A stretch of DNA of 64,000 bases from Nitrospirota bacterium (GCA_016217675.1 JACRHC010000076.1:1-64000), one strand, 5' to 3'. Shown: positions 45,603-53,613, counted from the first letter of the stretch. Notes: generated from the sequence alone by a model not told the origin. A program made the numbers and translations.

Positions 45603-45956
45603 ATGAGCAATATCCTGTTATGTACACAAAATCCCATGCTGATCAAGGGCTTGTACGGAATCCTGCGTGATGATGGTTATATTGTCGATCTTTCGGATTA
45701 CCCTGCCCAGGCTGTTCAGCAGCTCATGAAGAACTCTTACGAAGCGATTATTGTCGATTCACAAGCCTTTGGCATGTCTGCAGAGGATGCCGTGCGCGTG
45801 ATCCAGACCATTGTGCCTGATGTCAGGGTGATCCTTGTCGGAGACCCGGAAGACGAGACAGATTCACTCAGCATCAGGGTGCCAATAGACCTTGAAAAGC
45901 TGAGGGATCTGGTCCATAGCATGCATAAGGGCAGCATTACTTCTCATATATTATAA
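45603..45956 (+). CDS. Degenerate receiver-like protein at the head of the CoM cluster
   Basis: 117 aa with a receiver fold. The phospho-acceptor site is kept (EAIIVDSQAFGM, Asp near 52), but the acidic pair at the N terminus is replaced by TQN (LLCTQNP), and the conserved Lys near the C terminus by an IRVPIDLEK stretch. So it is unlikely to be phosphorylated in the usual way. It may act as a phosphorylation-independent regulator or partner protein. It starts just after the sigma-54 site, and ATAAGGAGG straddling its stop forms the ribosome site of the methyltransferase gene. Confidence 0.65.
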   Translation: MSNILLCTQNPMLIKGLYGILRDDGYIVDLSDYPAQAVQQLMKNSYEAIIVDSQAFGMSAEDAVRVIQTIVPDVRVILVGDPEDETDSLSIRVPIDLEKLRDLVHSMHKGSITSHIL

Positions 45957-45971
45957 GGAGGAAGTATCCGT

Positions 45972-47018
45972 ATGACCATGACACCGAGAGAAACGATCCT
46001 GAAGGCCTTTGCAATGGAGCCTACCGAGAGGATGCCGGTAACGCTCTTCGGGGGCGGTATGTGGTCCGTCAAGGACTACGGCACGAGCTTCGAAGAGCTT
46101 TCAAGCAATGTGGACAAGAACGTTGAGATGTGTGTTACTGAGGCTGAGAAGATCAGGTCTGACATAGTTTATGTCGGCTCAGGATTTAACAATTTCCATG
46201 CGATAGCCCTCGGAAGAAAAATGGGTGTTGGGGTAAAGTTCCGTGAGATCGGCGCGCCTGACATGACTGCCCATGTCGTTAACTCCGAAGAAGACCTTGC
46301 GAGCCTCGACATGGAAGACATTTTCAGGGATCCTGTAGTCCTGGCAGTGATGGAGGCAACGCGAAGGGTAAGGCAGAAGATCGGCGACAAATACCTCGTT
46401 ACCATGACCTGTTGGGGGCCATTCACGCTGGCAGCCCGCTTTGTGGGCGAAGAGACCTTTATGAAGGCTACGTTCAAGAAACCTGCCTTTGTCGAAAAGA
46501 TGGTTGACTTCTGTGCAGACCTGCTGATCAAACTCTATGAACCTCTTGTAAACGATGGAATTGAGGCACTGAGTATTGCCGATCCTACGGCATCAGGCGA
46601 CCTGATCAACGCCAAGCAGATGGCCAGGTTCGCTCTGCCGCCGCTCAGGAAAATGAGCGACTGGGCCAAATCAAAGGGTGCCCATACCATCCTGCATATC
46701 TGCGGCAATACTGCCGACAGGCTTGATCTTTTCCCTCAGACCGGCTGCTCCACCATATTTTTTGACCAGAAGGTTGATATTGCCAGGGCACGGGAGGCGC
46801 TTCTGGGGAAGATGTCTTTTGGCGGAAATGTTGCACCGGTGCATGTGCTCCTGAACAAGACCGAGGCAGAGGTCGAGGCTGCATGCAGAGAGGTCATCGA
46901 GGTGGCTGGCAGGGACAATAAGGGATTTATCCTTGTGCCGGGCTGCGACATACCGCCCACGATCACCTATGAGAATTTGAAGAAGTTCCATGACGTTGCG
47001 CTGAACTGGAAATATTAG
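45972..47018 (+). CDS. MtaA/MtbA-type corrinoid:coenzyme M methyltransferase (UroD fold), copy 1
   Basis: 348 aa, uroporphyrinogen-decarboxylase fold. The zinc-thiol site H-x-C...C is present: His242, Cys244 (LHICGN) and Cys325 (VPGCDIP). In MtaA and MtbA of methanogens this zinc binds the thiolate of coenzyme M, which attacks the methyl group of a methyl-corrinoid protein. Other UroD-type proteins demethylate substrates toward a corrinoid, so direction is not fixed by the fold. AAGGAGG lies about 11 bases before the ATG. Presence of CoM synthesis genes in the same cluster supports the CoM role. Confidence 0.8.
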   Translation: MTMTPRETILKAFAMEPTERMPVTLFGGGMWSVKDYGTSFEELSSNVDKNVEMCVTEAEKIRSDIVYVGSGFNNFHAIALGRKMGVGVKFREIGAPDMTAHVVNSEEDLASLDMEDIFRDPVVLAVMEATRRVRQKIGDKYLVTMTCWGPFTLAARFVGEETFMKATFKKPAFVEKMVDFCADLLIKLYEPLVNDGIEALSIADPTASGDLINAKQMARFALPPLRKMSDWAKSKGAHTILHICGNTADRLDLFPQTGCSTIFFDQKVDIARAREALLGKMSFGGNVAPVHVLLNKTEAEVEAACREVIEVAGRDNKGFILVPGCDIPPTITYENLKKFHDVALNWKY

Positions 47019-47030
47019 AACATGGGAACA

Positions 47031-47082
47031 GGGGTTGGAGATTAGGGGCTGGTGTTAACCAAAACCTGATCCCCAATCCCCA
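47031..47082. repeat. Inverted repeat element between methyltransferase and CMD-like genes
   Basis: The left arm GGGGTTGGAGATTAGGGG (47031-47048) pairs, with a few mismatches, with CTGATCCCCAATCCCC (about 47067-47082) across a GGTGTTAACC centre. Its form resembles dispersed, palindromic intergenic repeats. It follows the stop of the upstream gene by 12 bases and could fold in the mRNA. A further 6-bp GC hairpin (CCTGGC-CTTGC-GCCAGG) lies at 47185-47201 just before the next gene's ribosome site. Confidence 0.5.
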
Positions 47083-47226
47083 AGAAAGGATACCCCTGAG
47101 GGAGGTGAGGAAATATACAGGGGACCGGAAAGACGTTAAGGGAGGCAAAGAGATTGGATTGTCAGATTTTGTAAAAAAAACATTCCTGGCCTTGCGCCAG
47201 GCGATCAAACCACGGAGGTAAGTAAG

Positions 47227-47667
47227 ATGGCAGAGAAGATGACAGCTGAACAGGTTAATGCGTACATGAAGCAGCAGTGCGGCTTTGTCCCGAGGATGTT
47301 TCAGGTTATTAATACGGTAACGCCGGATCCGGGCAGGACCTTTGCAGACTTTTATGCGAGCATCTTTGGTGACGGAGCACTTTCGAGAAAGGTCAAGGAA
47401 CTGATGTTCATGTCAGGCGGCGTTGCATATTGTTCACCGCGCTGCATCATTCATGCAATCCCTGCTGCAGAGGCAGGCGCGACCTGGAACGAGGTCTTCG
47501 AAGCGGCAGCAGTCGGCATGATCCTGGCAGGCTTTGTTCCCGGCGGCCCTGGGATTCCTTATGCCTTTGAATATGCCCTGAAGTGCCTTGATATCTTTGA
47601 CAAGTACAAGAAGGGCGAGAAGTGGGAGTATCTGCCTGCTCCGAAGTTCGACCACGGAGTGTATTAG
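47227..47667 (+). CDS. Carboxymuconolactone-decarboxylase/AhpD-like protein
   Basis: 146 aa, all-helical. The AhpD-type active-site stretch is KELMFMSGGVAYCSPRCIIH: a Glu, two Cys and a His. In AhpD the order is C-x2-C-x3-H, while here it is C-x3-C-x2-H, so the redox geometry may differ. AhpD-like proteins reduce disulfides or peroxides through a Cys pair. Inside a CoM cluster, a role in thiol or disulfide chemistry is attractive, but that is inference. It has a GGAGG ribosome site and its own 200-base gaps on both sides. Confidence 0.65.
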   Translation: MAEKMTAEQVNAYMKQQCGFVPRMFQVINTVTPDPGRTFADFYASIFGDGALSRKVKELMFMSGGVAYCSPRCIIHAIPAAEAGATWNEVFEAAAVGMILAGFVPGGPGIPYAFEYALKCLDIFDKYKKGEKWEYLPAPKFDHGVY

Positions 47668-47869
47668 ACAACGTGCAACCTGCCCTTTTCTCCCCTTCTT
47701 GCCAGGGACCAGCCAGTAAGGTGCCTTGGAGGCAGGGGACGGGGGGGGGCGGTCGAAAGTAGTGATGGGCAGCAGCCAAAAAAAGGGACAGCGTCCTGAA
47801 AACAGGAACGACTGCCCCATCTGAGAAAGTAAATTTAGTTTAGCATAAATCAGTGGCAAAGGAGAGAGA
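47668..47869. other. Gap with G9 tract and hairpin upstream of mtrH-like gene
   Basis: No gene seen. A run of nine G (47741-47749) follows a small TGCCT-TGG-AGGCA hairpin (47722-47734). A larger interrupted stem (GGGACAGCGTCCTG, AAAA loop, CAGGAACGACTGCCCC) lies at 47786-47819, 50 bases before the ATG. Neither ends with a T tract. These could process or pause the transcript between operon parts. The downstream ribosome site is AGGAGAG. Confidence 0.35.
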
Positions 47870-48829
47870 ATGTTCAGATTTGAAAAGGAACAGAAGGTGT
47901 TCAATTTCAACGGCATCCCGGTGGGCGGACAGCCCGGAGAGAACCCGCCGCTTATGATAGCGTCGCTTTTTCATAACAAGGACAGTGTTACGAAGACCGA
48001 CCGAAAAGGCAGTTTCGACCGTGAAAGGACAAAGCAGATGCTGAGGCAGATGGAGCAGATCTCTGAGGCAACGGGTGTTCCGGGCATGGTCGCCATGGTT
48101 GCCAACACTCCGGATGAGGCGAAGACCTATATTGATTTTTATCTTGAAAATACGTCTATGCCCTTTGGTATTGACATGTGGGTGGCTGAACAGAGGGCGA
48201 AGGCAACAGAATATGTTTCGACATTGGGTGTTCAGGACAAGTTTCTGTACAACAGCATCACTCCCTGGGACAAGGACATCAAGGGGCAGGTGCAGCGTCT
48301 TAAAGACCTCGGCATCAGGCATGTGGTCATACAGGCATTTGATGATCAGGACCAGTCGCCTGCCGGCAGGGTTAAGTCCCTCGAGTCGATCATGGCGCAG
48401 GGTGCTGATTCCTTTGATACTATTATTGTTGACACGTCGGTTATGAACATGCCTTCCACCTCCTTCTCCTGTGTAGCCAACAGGCTTATAAAGGAGAAGC
48501 ACGGGCTTCCCTGCGGAGGTGCATACTCGAACGGTACGCATATGTGGGGCGAAATAAAGCAGAAGTGGGGGCTTGACGGGTTCAAGGCTATGGATGCGGT
48601 TGTGCAGGGCATGGGCACTGCACTCTGGTCGGATTTTAATTTCTGCGGGCCGGCAGTCACGGCGCCCCGTGTATTTCCGGCAGTAGCCAGCGCGCATATA
48701 CTGCTCTCTACTTTGGTCTACGACGAAACCGGGACGATCTATGATAATCCGAACCTGCCGATCCGTAAGCACTTTGCAGACTTCATTATAAAGATGCAGG
48801 AAGGCGGCATGAGGAAAAAAGGGAAATAA
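47870..48829 (+). CDS. MtrH-like methyltransferase
   Basis: 319 aa, the length of MtrH, the subunit of the methanogen methyl-H4MPT:CoM methyltransferase that moves methyl groups between pterin and corrinoid. The N terminus FRFEKEQKVFNFNGIPVGGQPGE is the MtrH start pattern. It is a TIM barrel related to pterin-binding methyltransferases. Bacterial MtrH homologues usually serve tetrahydrofolate. Here it would connect the corrinoid protein to the folate or pterin C1 pool, in either direction. There are no other Mtr subunits (A-G) in the window, so it should act as a soluble enzyme. Confidence 0.82.
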   Translation: MFRFEKEQKVFNFNGIPVGGQPGENPPLMIASLFHNKDSVTKTDRKGSFDRERTKQMLRQMEQISEATGVPGMVAMVANTPDEAKTYIDFYLENTSMPFGIDMWVAEQRAKATEYVSTLGVQDKFLYNSITPWDKDIKGQVQRLKDLGIRHVVIQAFDDQDQSPAGRVKSLESIMAQGADSFDTIIVDTSVMNMPSTSFSCVANRLIKEKHGLPCGGAYSNGTHMWGEIKQKWGLDGFKAMDAVVQGMGTALWSDFNFCGPAVTAPRVFPAVASAHILLSTLVYDETGTIYDNPNLPIRKHFADFIIKMQEGGMRKKGK

Positions 48830-48837
48830 AGAGAAGC

Positions 48838-48910
48838 GATCAGCGTTCAGCCATCGGCAGACAGCTACATGTTCAGATGCTGAAAGCTGATTGCTAATAG
48901 CTGACTGCTT
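48838..48910. repeat. Degenerate copy of the GCTGATA-type dispersed repeat
   Basis: GATCAGCGTTCAGCC..., ending GCTGATTGCTAATAGCTGACTGCTT. The last 25 bases match the type in the fabF-like gene at 22762-22800 with a few changes. It fills most of the 107-base gap between the MtrH-like and second MtaA-like genes. Confidence 0.65.
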
Positions 48911-48936
48911 CAAAAAAGAAAGGAGAAACAGCGTTC

Positions 48937-49965
48937 ATGAATTCACGCGAAAGAGTATTGAAGGTGTTCAGAAAGGAGGCGGTCGACAGGGTCCCCTGTT
49001 TCAGCGGCATGGGCAATATTACCGAGACCGGCATTAACCAGTTGGGTTACAAGTTTGCCGGCATCCATCTTGATGCAAAACAGATGGCAGAGACCGCTGC
49101 AACTTCCTATAAACTGTTCGGGTACGAATGCGGTGTTGTACCAGTCGACCTCTGCGTTGAGGCAGAGGCCATGGGCTGTGTGATCAACGTGTATCCGCAG
49201 GCTGAGGGTATTCTGTACCCGACGATCAAGGAAAAGCTTATCCATAATGAGGCAGAGATGGATACCATCAAGCTCCCCGAAGGTTTTTCTGAAAAGGGAA
49301 GAATTCCGCTGATGCGGACAGCGATTGGGCTCCTGAAGGCTGATATAGGCAATGATGTCGTGGTCGGTTCGTATGTGCTCGGCCCCTTTACCCTTGCCGG
49401 CCAGATCATGGAACTGAACGACCTGCTGAAGCTCTCGTTCAAGAAGGCTGACAAGGTCGCAAAACTGCTTGATCTCTGCGCAGATGCGATCATATTGACT
49501 GCAAAGGAATATGAGAAGGCTGGTGTGGATTTTATCACGGTCAGGGAGATGGGTGCGACCAGCGATGTCCTTAGCCCCCGGGTCTTCAAAAGCCTCATCC
49601 TGCCGCCGCTCCAGAAGGTGATGAAGGCGATCTCGGTCTATTCTGTCCTCCATATCTGCGGCAAGACGAACGATATCGTAACGTCAATGATGGAGGCAGG
49701 ACCCACAGCGATCAGCGTTGAGCAGAAGAACGATGTTGCAGAGTCCAGGAAGAAGCTCGGCCCTGATGCCATCATCTTCGGCAACATGGATGCATACAAT
49801 GTGCTGGTCTCGGGAAGCGAGGAGGTCGTGCGCCAGGCGGTAAGAAAATGCATTGACGACGGCGTGAGCGGGGTATGGCCGGGCTGCGATATCTGGCCGA
49901 CCGTGCCGCCGCAGAACATGAAGGCAATGATGGAAGAAACGATCTCATACGGAGGTAAAAAATAA
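48937..49965 (+). CDS. MtaA/MtbA-type methyltransferase (UroD fold), copy 2
   Basis: 342 aa. His239 and Cys241 (LHICGK) plus Cys317 (WPGCDIW) make the zinc site, as in copy 1. Overall identity to copy 1 is low apart from these motifs, so the two are ancient paralogues with possibly different roles: one could demethylate a substrate onto the corrinoid protein while the other passes the methyl group to CoM. AAAGGAG lies upstream of the ATG. The corrinoid protein gene overlaps its stop by one base, making this the more direct partner. Confidence 0.78.
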   Translation: MNSRERVLKVFRKEAVDRVPCFSGMGNITETGINQLGYKFAGIHLDAKQMAETAATSYKLFGYECGVVPVDLCVEAEAMGCVINVYPQAEGILYPTIKEKLIHNEAEMDTIKLPEGFSEKGRIPLMRTAIGLLKADIGNDVVVGSYVLGPFTLAGQIMELNDLLKLSFKKADKVAKLLDLCADAIILTAKEYEKAGVDFITVREMGATSDVLSPRVFKSLILPPLQKVMKAISVYSVLHICGKTNDIVTSMMEAGPTAISVEQKNDVAESRKKLGPDAIIFGNMDAYNVLVSGSEEVVRQAVRKCIDDGVSGVWPGCDIWPTVPPQNMKAMMEETISYGGKK

Positions 49966-50648
49966 TGGCAGATGAGGCAAGAAAAAAAGAGATCCTTGAG
50001 AAGCTGAGGAACGGTGTTATCCAGTATGACGAGGACGCATGCAGGGAAGGCGCGAACGAGGCCCTTGAAGCAGGCCTCGATGCGAACGAGGCGATTTTTG
50101 ACGGCCTTGTTTCCGGCATGGAAGAGGTCGGCAGGCTTTTTGAGGCGCAGGAATATTTTGTCCCCGAGATCCTGATGTGTGCTGACGCCCTGTATGCAGG
50201 ATTAGACATCCTGAAGCCGCACTGCAAGCAGATGGACCTCGGTCTGAAGGGCTCGGTTGTGATCGGCACGGTCGAAGGAGATGTCCATGACATCGGCAAG
50301 AACCTGGTCAAGATGATGTTCGACGTAGCAGGCTTCAATGTTTATGACCTCGGCCGGGACGTGCCCCTGGACAAGTTTGTTGATGAGCAGCTCAAGACAG
50401 ACTCTGATCTGGTCTGCTTATCTGCCATGATGACAACATCCATGGTCGGCATGCCGACGGTCATCGAAAAGATCAAGGCAAAGAACCCCAACTGCATGAT
50501 CATGATCGGCGGCGCTCCGACATCCAAGGACCTTGCTGACAAGTGGGGTGCTGACGGGTACGCAGAGGACGCCAGCAATGCACTGAAAGAGGCGATCAAG
50601 ATGGTCGCGTTCCTGAAGAAGCTGAGGGATGAAAAGGCAGCCAAGTAA
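49965..50648 (+). CDS. Methyltransferase corrinoid protein (MtaC/MtbC-like)
   Basis: 227 aa. An N-terminal helical cap (residues 1-90) precedes a Rossmann cobalamin-binding domain with the D-x-H-x-x-G motif (Asp106, His108, Gly111 in GDVHDIGKN), the S/T loop SAMMTTSM and GGAP. His108 would be the lower cobalt ligand. It carries the methyl group between the methyltransferases. Its ATG overlaps the stop of the second MtaA-like gene (TAATG), so the two are made together. Confidence 0.93.
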   Translation: MADEARKKEILEKLRNGVIQYDEDACREGANEALEAGLDANEAIFDGLVSGMEEVGRLFEAQEYFVPEILMCADALYAGLDILKPHCKQMDLGLKGSVVIGTVEGDVHDIGKNLVKMMFDVAGFNVYDLGRDVPLDKFVDEQLKTDSDLVCLSAMMTTSMVGMPTVIEKIKAKNPNCMIMIGGAPTSKDLADKWGADGYAEDASNALKEAIKMVAFLKKLRDEKAAK

Positions 50649-50654
50649 AAAGAG

Positions 50655-51305
50655 GTGAATGCGGACCCGCTCAAGCAGTATCTGAAGAGCGAAGGGGCAA
50701 CCCTGGTCGGCGTCGGCGATGTGACCGAGGCCCTGTCAAAGGAGATCATCCACCTGAACCGAGGCATTGCGATAGCTCTGAACAGGAACCTGAACAGGGA
50801 GACGATACGTCTTCTTGCACGGCTTCAGGGTCTGTCCGTAGCATGGCTCAGTGCAAGGGGATACCGGAACCTTTCGATCCCCCCTGACTCTGACCGGCAG
50901 AAGGACAAGCTGATAACAAGGCTGTACAAGCTTTTCTGCCACAAGACGGCAGCGACCTGTTCCGGCCTTGGCTGGGTCGGCAAGAACGGACTTTTGATCA
51001 ACCGGCAGTATGGGTCACGACTGTCCTGGGCAACGGTGCTGACCAATGCCCCTCTTGATGCAGACGAACCGGTGAGGGAGTCGGAATGCGGCGATTGCGT
51101 TCTCTGCGTAATGCACTGCCCCTCAGGAGCGGTCAAAGGAGATCATTGGTCTATAAGTAATCCCCGGCGCAAGCTCGTTGCATACGATAAATGTGCGGCA
51201 CTCAAGAGCAGGCGCCAGACGCTCGACGGCAAGCCGAACTGTGGATTCTGCGTAACGGTCTGCCCGTATTCGAGGAACGGGAAAAGAGAGAAAGCAGGCA
51301 AGTAA
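50655..51305 (+). CDS. QueG-like double [4Fe-4S] protein, putative corrinoid reductant
   Basis: 216 aa. Two clusters are predicted from Cys145/148/151/155 (CGDCVLCVMHCP) and Cys196/199/203 with Cys180 (CGFCVTVCP). The fold relates to epoxyqueuosine reductase QueG, a cobalamin enzyme, but it is much shorter than QueG (about 370 aa) and lacks the C-terminal HEAT repeats. In methylotrophic clusters such proteins are proposed to reduce or activate corrinoids. Start is a GTG (50655) overlapping its own ribosome site AAAGAGG, or a later codon. Six bases after the corrinoid gene, in frame. Confidence 0.75.
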   Translation: MNADPLKQYLKSEGATLVGVGDVTEALSKEIIHLNRGIAIALNRNLNRETIRLLARLQGLSVAWLSARGYRNLSIPPDSDRQKDKLITRLYKLFCHKTAATCSGLGWVGKNGLLINRQYGSRLSWATVLTNAPLDADEPVRESECGDCVLCVMHCPSGAVKGDHWSISNPRRKLVAYDKCAALKSRRQTLDGKPNCGFCVTVCPYSRNGKREKAGK

Positions 51306-51337
51306 AAGTCACACATTATTGAGTAGAGATTATTAAT

Positions 51338-51437
51338 TAAATCTCCCCTCACCCCTCTTGCTTTAGGCGCCTACTGTTGGTTGCTAAAGAGGGGATTATT
51401 CCTCCCTTTGACAAAGGGAGGATAGGAGGGATTTTGT
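51338..51437. repeat. Nested palindromic repeat element
   Basis: About 100 bases. The outer ends (AAATCTCCCCTCACCC and GGATAGGAGGGATTTT) pair imperfectly. Inside lies CCCCTCTTGCTTTAG against CTAAAGAGGGG, and then CCTCCCTTT-GAC-AAAGGGAGG (51401-51421), a perfect 9-bp stem. This form, with A-rich ends and purine blocks, is familiar as a dispersed intergenic element. It separates the QueG-like gene from the activator gene and may end or process the transcript. Confidence 0.65.
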
Positions 51438-51489
51438 AAATAGTGATCAACGTATTCTTGTGGTTACTGAAATCAAGGAGGCATTATAC

Positions 51490-53481
51490 ATGAGTCGTAA
51501 ATTCAAGGTTATTTTTCAGCCTGCAGGCAGGCGGGGAGAGATAGAAGAGGGAACAACGATCCTCAAGGCTGCACAGCTTCTGGGCGTTGATCTCGAAGCC
51601 CTCTGCGGCGACAAGAAGGTATGCGGCAAATGCAAGGTGAGGATCGAGGAGGGATATTTCGAAAAAGACAACATCGAGTCCGGCATGTCCCATATTATCC
51701 CTGACGAGGCAGGCGCTGACGAACTGAAGCATATCAAACCTGAGGATGGGCCGGGCGTGAGGCTGGCCTGTTCATGCCATATTCATGGCGATCTCAAGGT
51801 CTTTGTTCCTGAAAGATCCCGGGCTGGGAAACAGGTGGTCAGAAAGGCTGCCAGCGAGCTGACGATCGCTCTTGATCCGGCAGTCAAGAAATACGCTCTT
51901 ACCCTAACGCCGCCGACGCTGCATGATATGACCACCGGAGATTATGAGCGTGTTGTCAGGGCATTGGATGAGACATATGGCCTGAAAGATCTGAAGTTCG
52001 ATTTTGAGGTGCTGCTCGGTCTGCAGGATGCGCTTCGCCTGGGTGATTGGACAATTACCGTTACGGTCTGGCAGAACAGGCAGATCGTGAAGGTCGAAGC
52101 CGGCCATGTGGACGTCTGCTACGGCCTTGCCGTTGATGTGGGGACAACCACCTGCGTAGGTTACCTCTGTGATCTCTCGACCGGCAAGGTGATCAACACA
52201 GAATCCATGATGAATCCCCAGGTCCCGTATGGAGAGGATGTCATGTCCAGGATCACGTATGCCATGTCGAACCCTGAAGGTCTGAAGACCATGCAGGATG
52301 CGATCATCACCGGCCTGAACGAGATCATCGATAAGGTCGTGAGCGAAATCAGAAAGGACGGGCCGAACCCGGGCTTTGCGATCGATGACCTGACGATCGT
52401 CTTCAATACGGCAATGCATCATATCCTTTTGGGCCTGAACCCGGTATATATCGGCCGCTCGCCGTTCATTCCTGCAGTCCAGAAATCACTCGATATCAAG
52501 GCGCGCGACCTGGGGCTGAAGATCAACCCCGGATCGTTCATCCATGTCCTGCCGATCGAGGCAGGCTTTGTTGGTGCTGATAATGTCGGTGTGCTGATAG
52601 CCAGGGAACAGTATTTTCAGGATGATATGGTGCTCATCATCGATATCGGCACCAATGGTGAACTCCTGTTAGGCAATAAGGATAGAGTATGCTCGACCTC
52701 CTGTGCGACCGGCCCTGCATTTGAAGGCGCCCAGATCAAATTCGGCATGCGTGCAGCGCCGGGTGCTATCGAAAAGGTGCAGATCGATCCGGCCACCAAG
52801 GAGCCGCAATACAAGGTGATCGGCAAGGCTGACTGGCACACGCATATCGAGGGCAAGATCAATGCAAAGGGCATCTGTGGGTCAGCAATCATCGACGTGA
52901 TCGCAGAGATGTTCAAGGCCGGCATTATCGATAAGACCGGCAAGTTCGTCACAGACGCCCAAACAAACCGGATACGCAAGGATGAGGACGGGAGGCCGGA
53001 ATACGTCCTTGCCTGGGCAGACCAGACCTCTATCAATCAGGACATTACGGTCACGCAGGGAGATGTCAGGGCCCTCCAGCTTGCCAAGGGTGCATTGTAT
53101 GCCGGCGTGAAATTGATGATGCAGAAGATGGGCGTCACCAAACTTGACCGTGTTGAACTTGCCGGTGCATTCGGCAGTCACATTGATCGTGAGGCATCGC
53201 TTGCTTTGGGTCTTTTCCCTGACGTGCCGATCGACAAGGTTGTTGTTGTCGGCAACGCGGCCGGTGACGGTGCCCGCATGACCCTGCTGAACAGGGGTAA
53301 GCGCATTGAAGCTGACGAGCGTGCCAGATGGGTCGAGTTTGTGGAGATAGCGACCGAGCCTGCCTTCGAAAAAGAGTTCATGATGGCGATGCATATACCG
53401 CATATGAAAGACAAGTTTCCGAATCTGAAGGCTTTGCTTGAAGAGCAGAAGGCGCCAATCGCTGCATCGATAAAAGGATAA
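51490..53481 (+). CDS. Reductive activator of corrinoid protein (RACo/RamA-like, DUF4445)
   Basis: 663 aa from the ATG at 51490, chosen because AAGGAGG is 8-9 bases upstream; a GTG at 51460 lies before that site. An N-terminal ferredoxin domain has Cys39, Cys45 and Cys48 (CGDKKVCGKC) and the fourth in LACSC (94 or 96). A linker follows, then an actin-like ATPase domain (DVGTTTCVGYL near 225, IDIGTNGELLL near 385). RACo uses ATP to reduce inactive Co(II) to Co(I) in corrinoid proteins. A gap of 185 bases with a palindromic repeat lies before it. Confidence 0.88.
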   Translation: MSRKFKVIFQPAGRRGEIEEGTTILKAAQLLGVDLEALCGDKKVCGKCKVRIEEGYFEKDNIESGMSHIIPDEAGADELKHIKPEDGPGVRLACSCHIHGDLKVFVPERSRAGKQVVRKAASELTIALDPAVKKYALTLTPPTLHDMTTGDYERVVRALDETYGLKDLKFDFEVLLGLQDALRLGDWTITVTVWQNRQIVKVEAGHVDVCYGLAVDVGTTTCVGYLCDLSTGKVINTESMMNPQVPYGEDVMSRITYAMSNPEGLKTMQDAIITGLNEIIDKVVSEIRKDGPNPGFAIDDLTIVFNTAMHHILLGLNPVYIGRSPFIPAVQKSLDIKARDLGLKINPGSFIHVLPIEAGFVGADNVGVLIAREQYFQDDMVLIIDIGTNGELLLGNKDRVCSTSCATGPAFEGAQIKFGMRAAPGAIEKVQIDPATKEPQYKVIGKADWHTHIEGKINAKGICGSAIIDVIAEMFKAGIIDKTGKFVTDAQTNRIRKDEDGRPEYVLAWADQTSINQDITVTQGDVRALQLAKGALYAGVKLMMQKMGVTKLDRVELAGAFGSHIDREASLALGLFPDVPIDKVVVVGNAAGDGARMTLLNRGKRIEADERARWVEFVEIATEPAFEKEFMMAMHIPHMKDKFPNLKALLEEQKAPIAASIKG

Positions 53482-53508
53482 CCTCAGGAAGAGAGGGAGA
53501 CATCATCT

Positions 53509-53601
53509 GTCCCTCTTCTTCGGGTCATGGGGCTGCAAGGATCAATTTCCCCCCCAGGAAATTCCCCTCCCCTTGCATTCCATGGCCCGTAGAAGAGGGA
53601 C
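53509..53601 (+). promoter_or_regulatory. Long nested hairpin before the small conserved gene
   Basis: GTCCCTCTTCTTCGGGTCATGG (53509-53530) pairs with 53580-53601 in 20 of 22 positions. Inside, TGCAAGG pairs with CCTTGCA, and AATTTCC with GGAAATT. The whole could fold into one stem with three helices. It ends 12 bases before the ATG, adjoining the ribosome site GGGAGGA, so it could control translation of the next gene, or pause the transcript. It has no T tract. Confidence 0.6.
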
Positions 53602-53613
53602 AGGGAGGAAACA

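Noticed and set aside
47840-48913. 357-aa open frame on the minus strand
   Set aside because: It lies opposite the MtrH-like gene, which has clear family sequence; the frame shows no domain and has an odd composition.
48943-49653. 236-aa and 163-aa minus-strand frames opposite the second MtaA-like gene
   Set aside because: Shadow frames of a well-supported gene; no ribosome site or family motif.
51460-51489. GTG start of the RACo-like gene at 51460
   Set aside because: The AAGGAGG ribosome site lies after it, 8-9 bases before the ATG at 51490.
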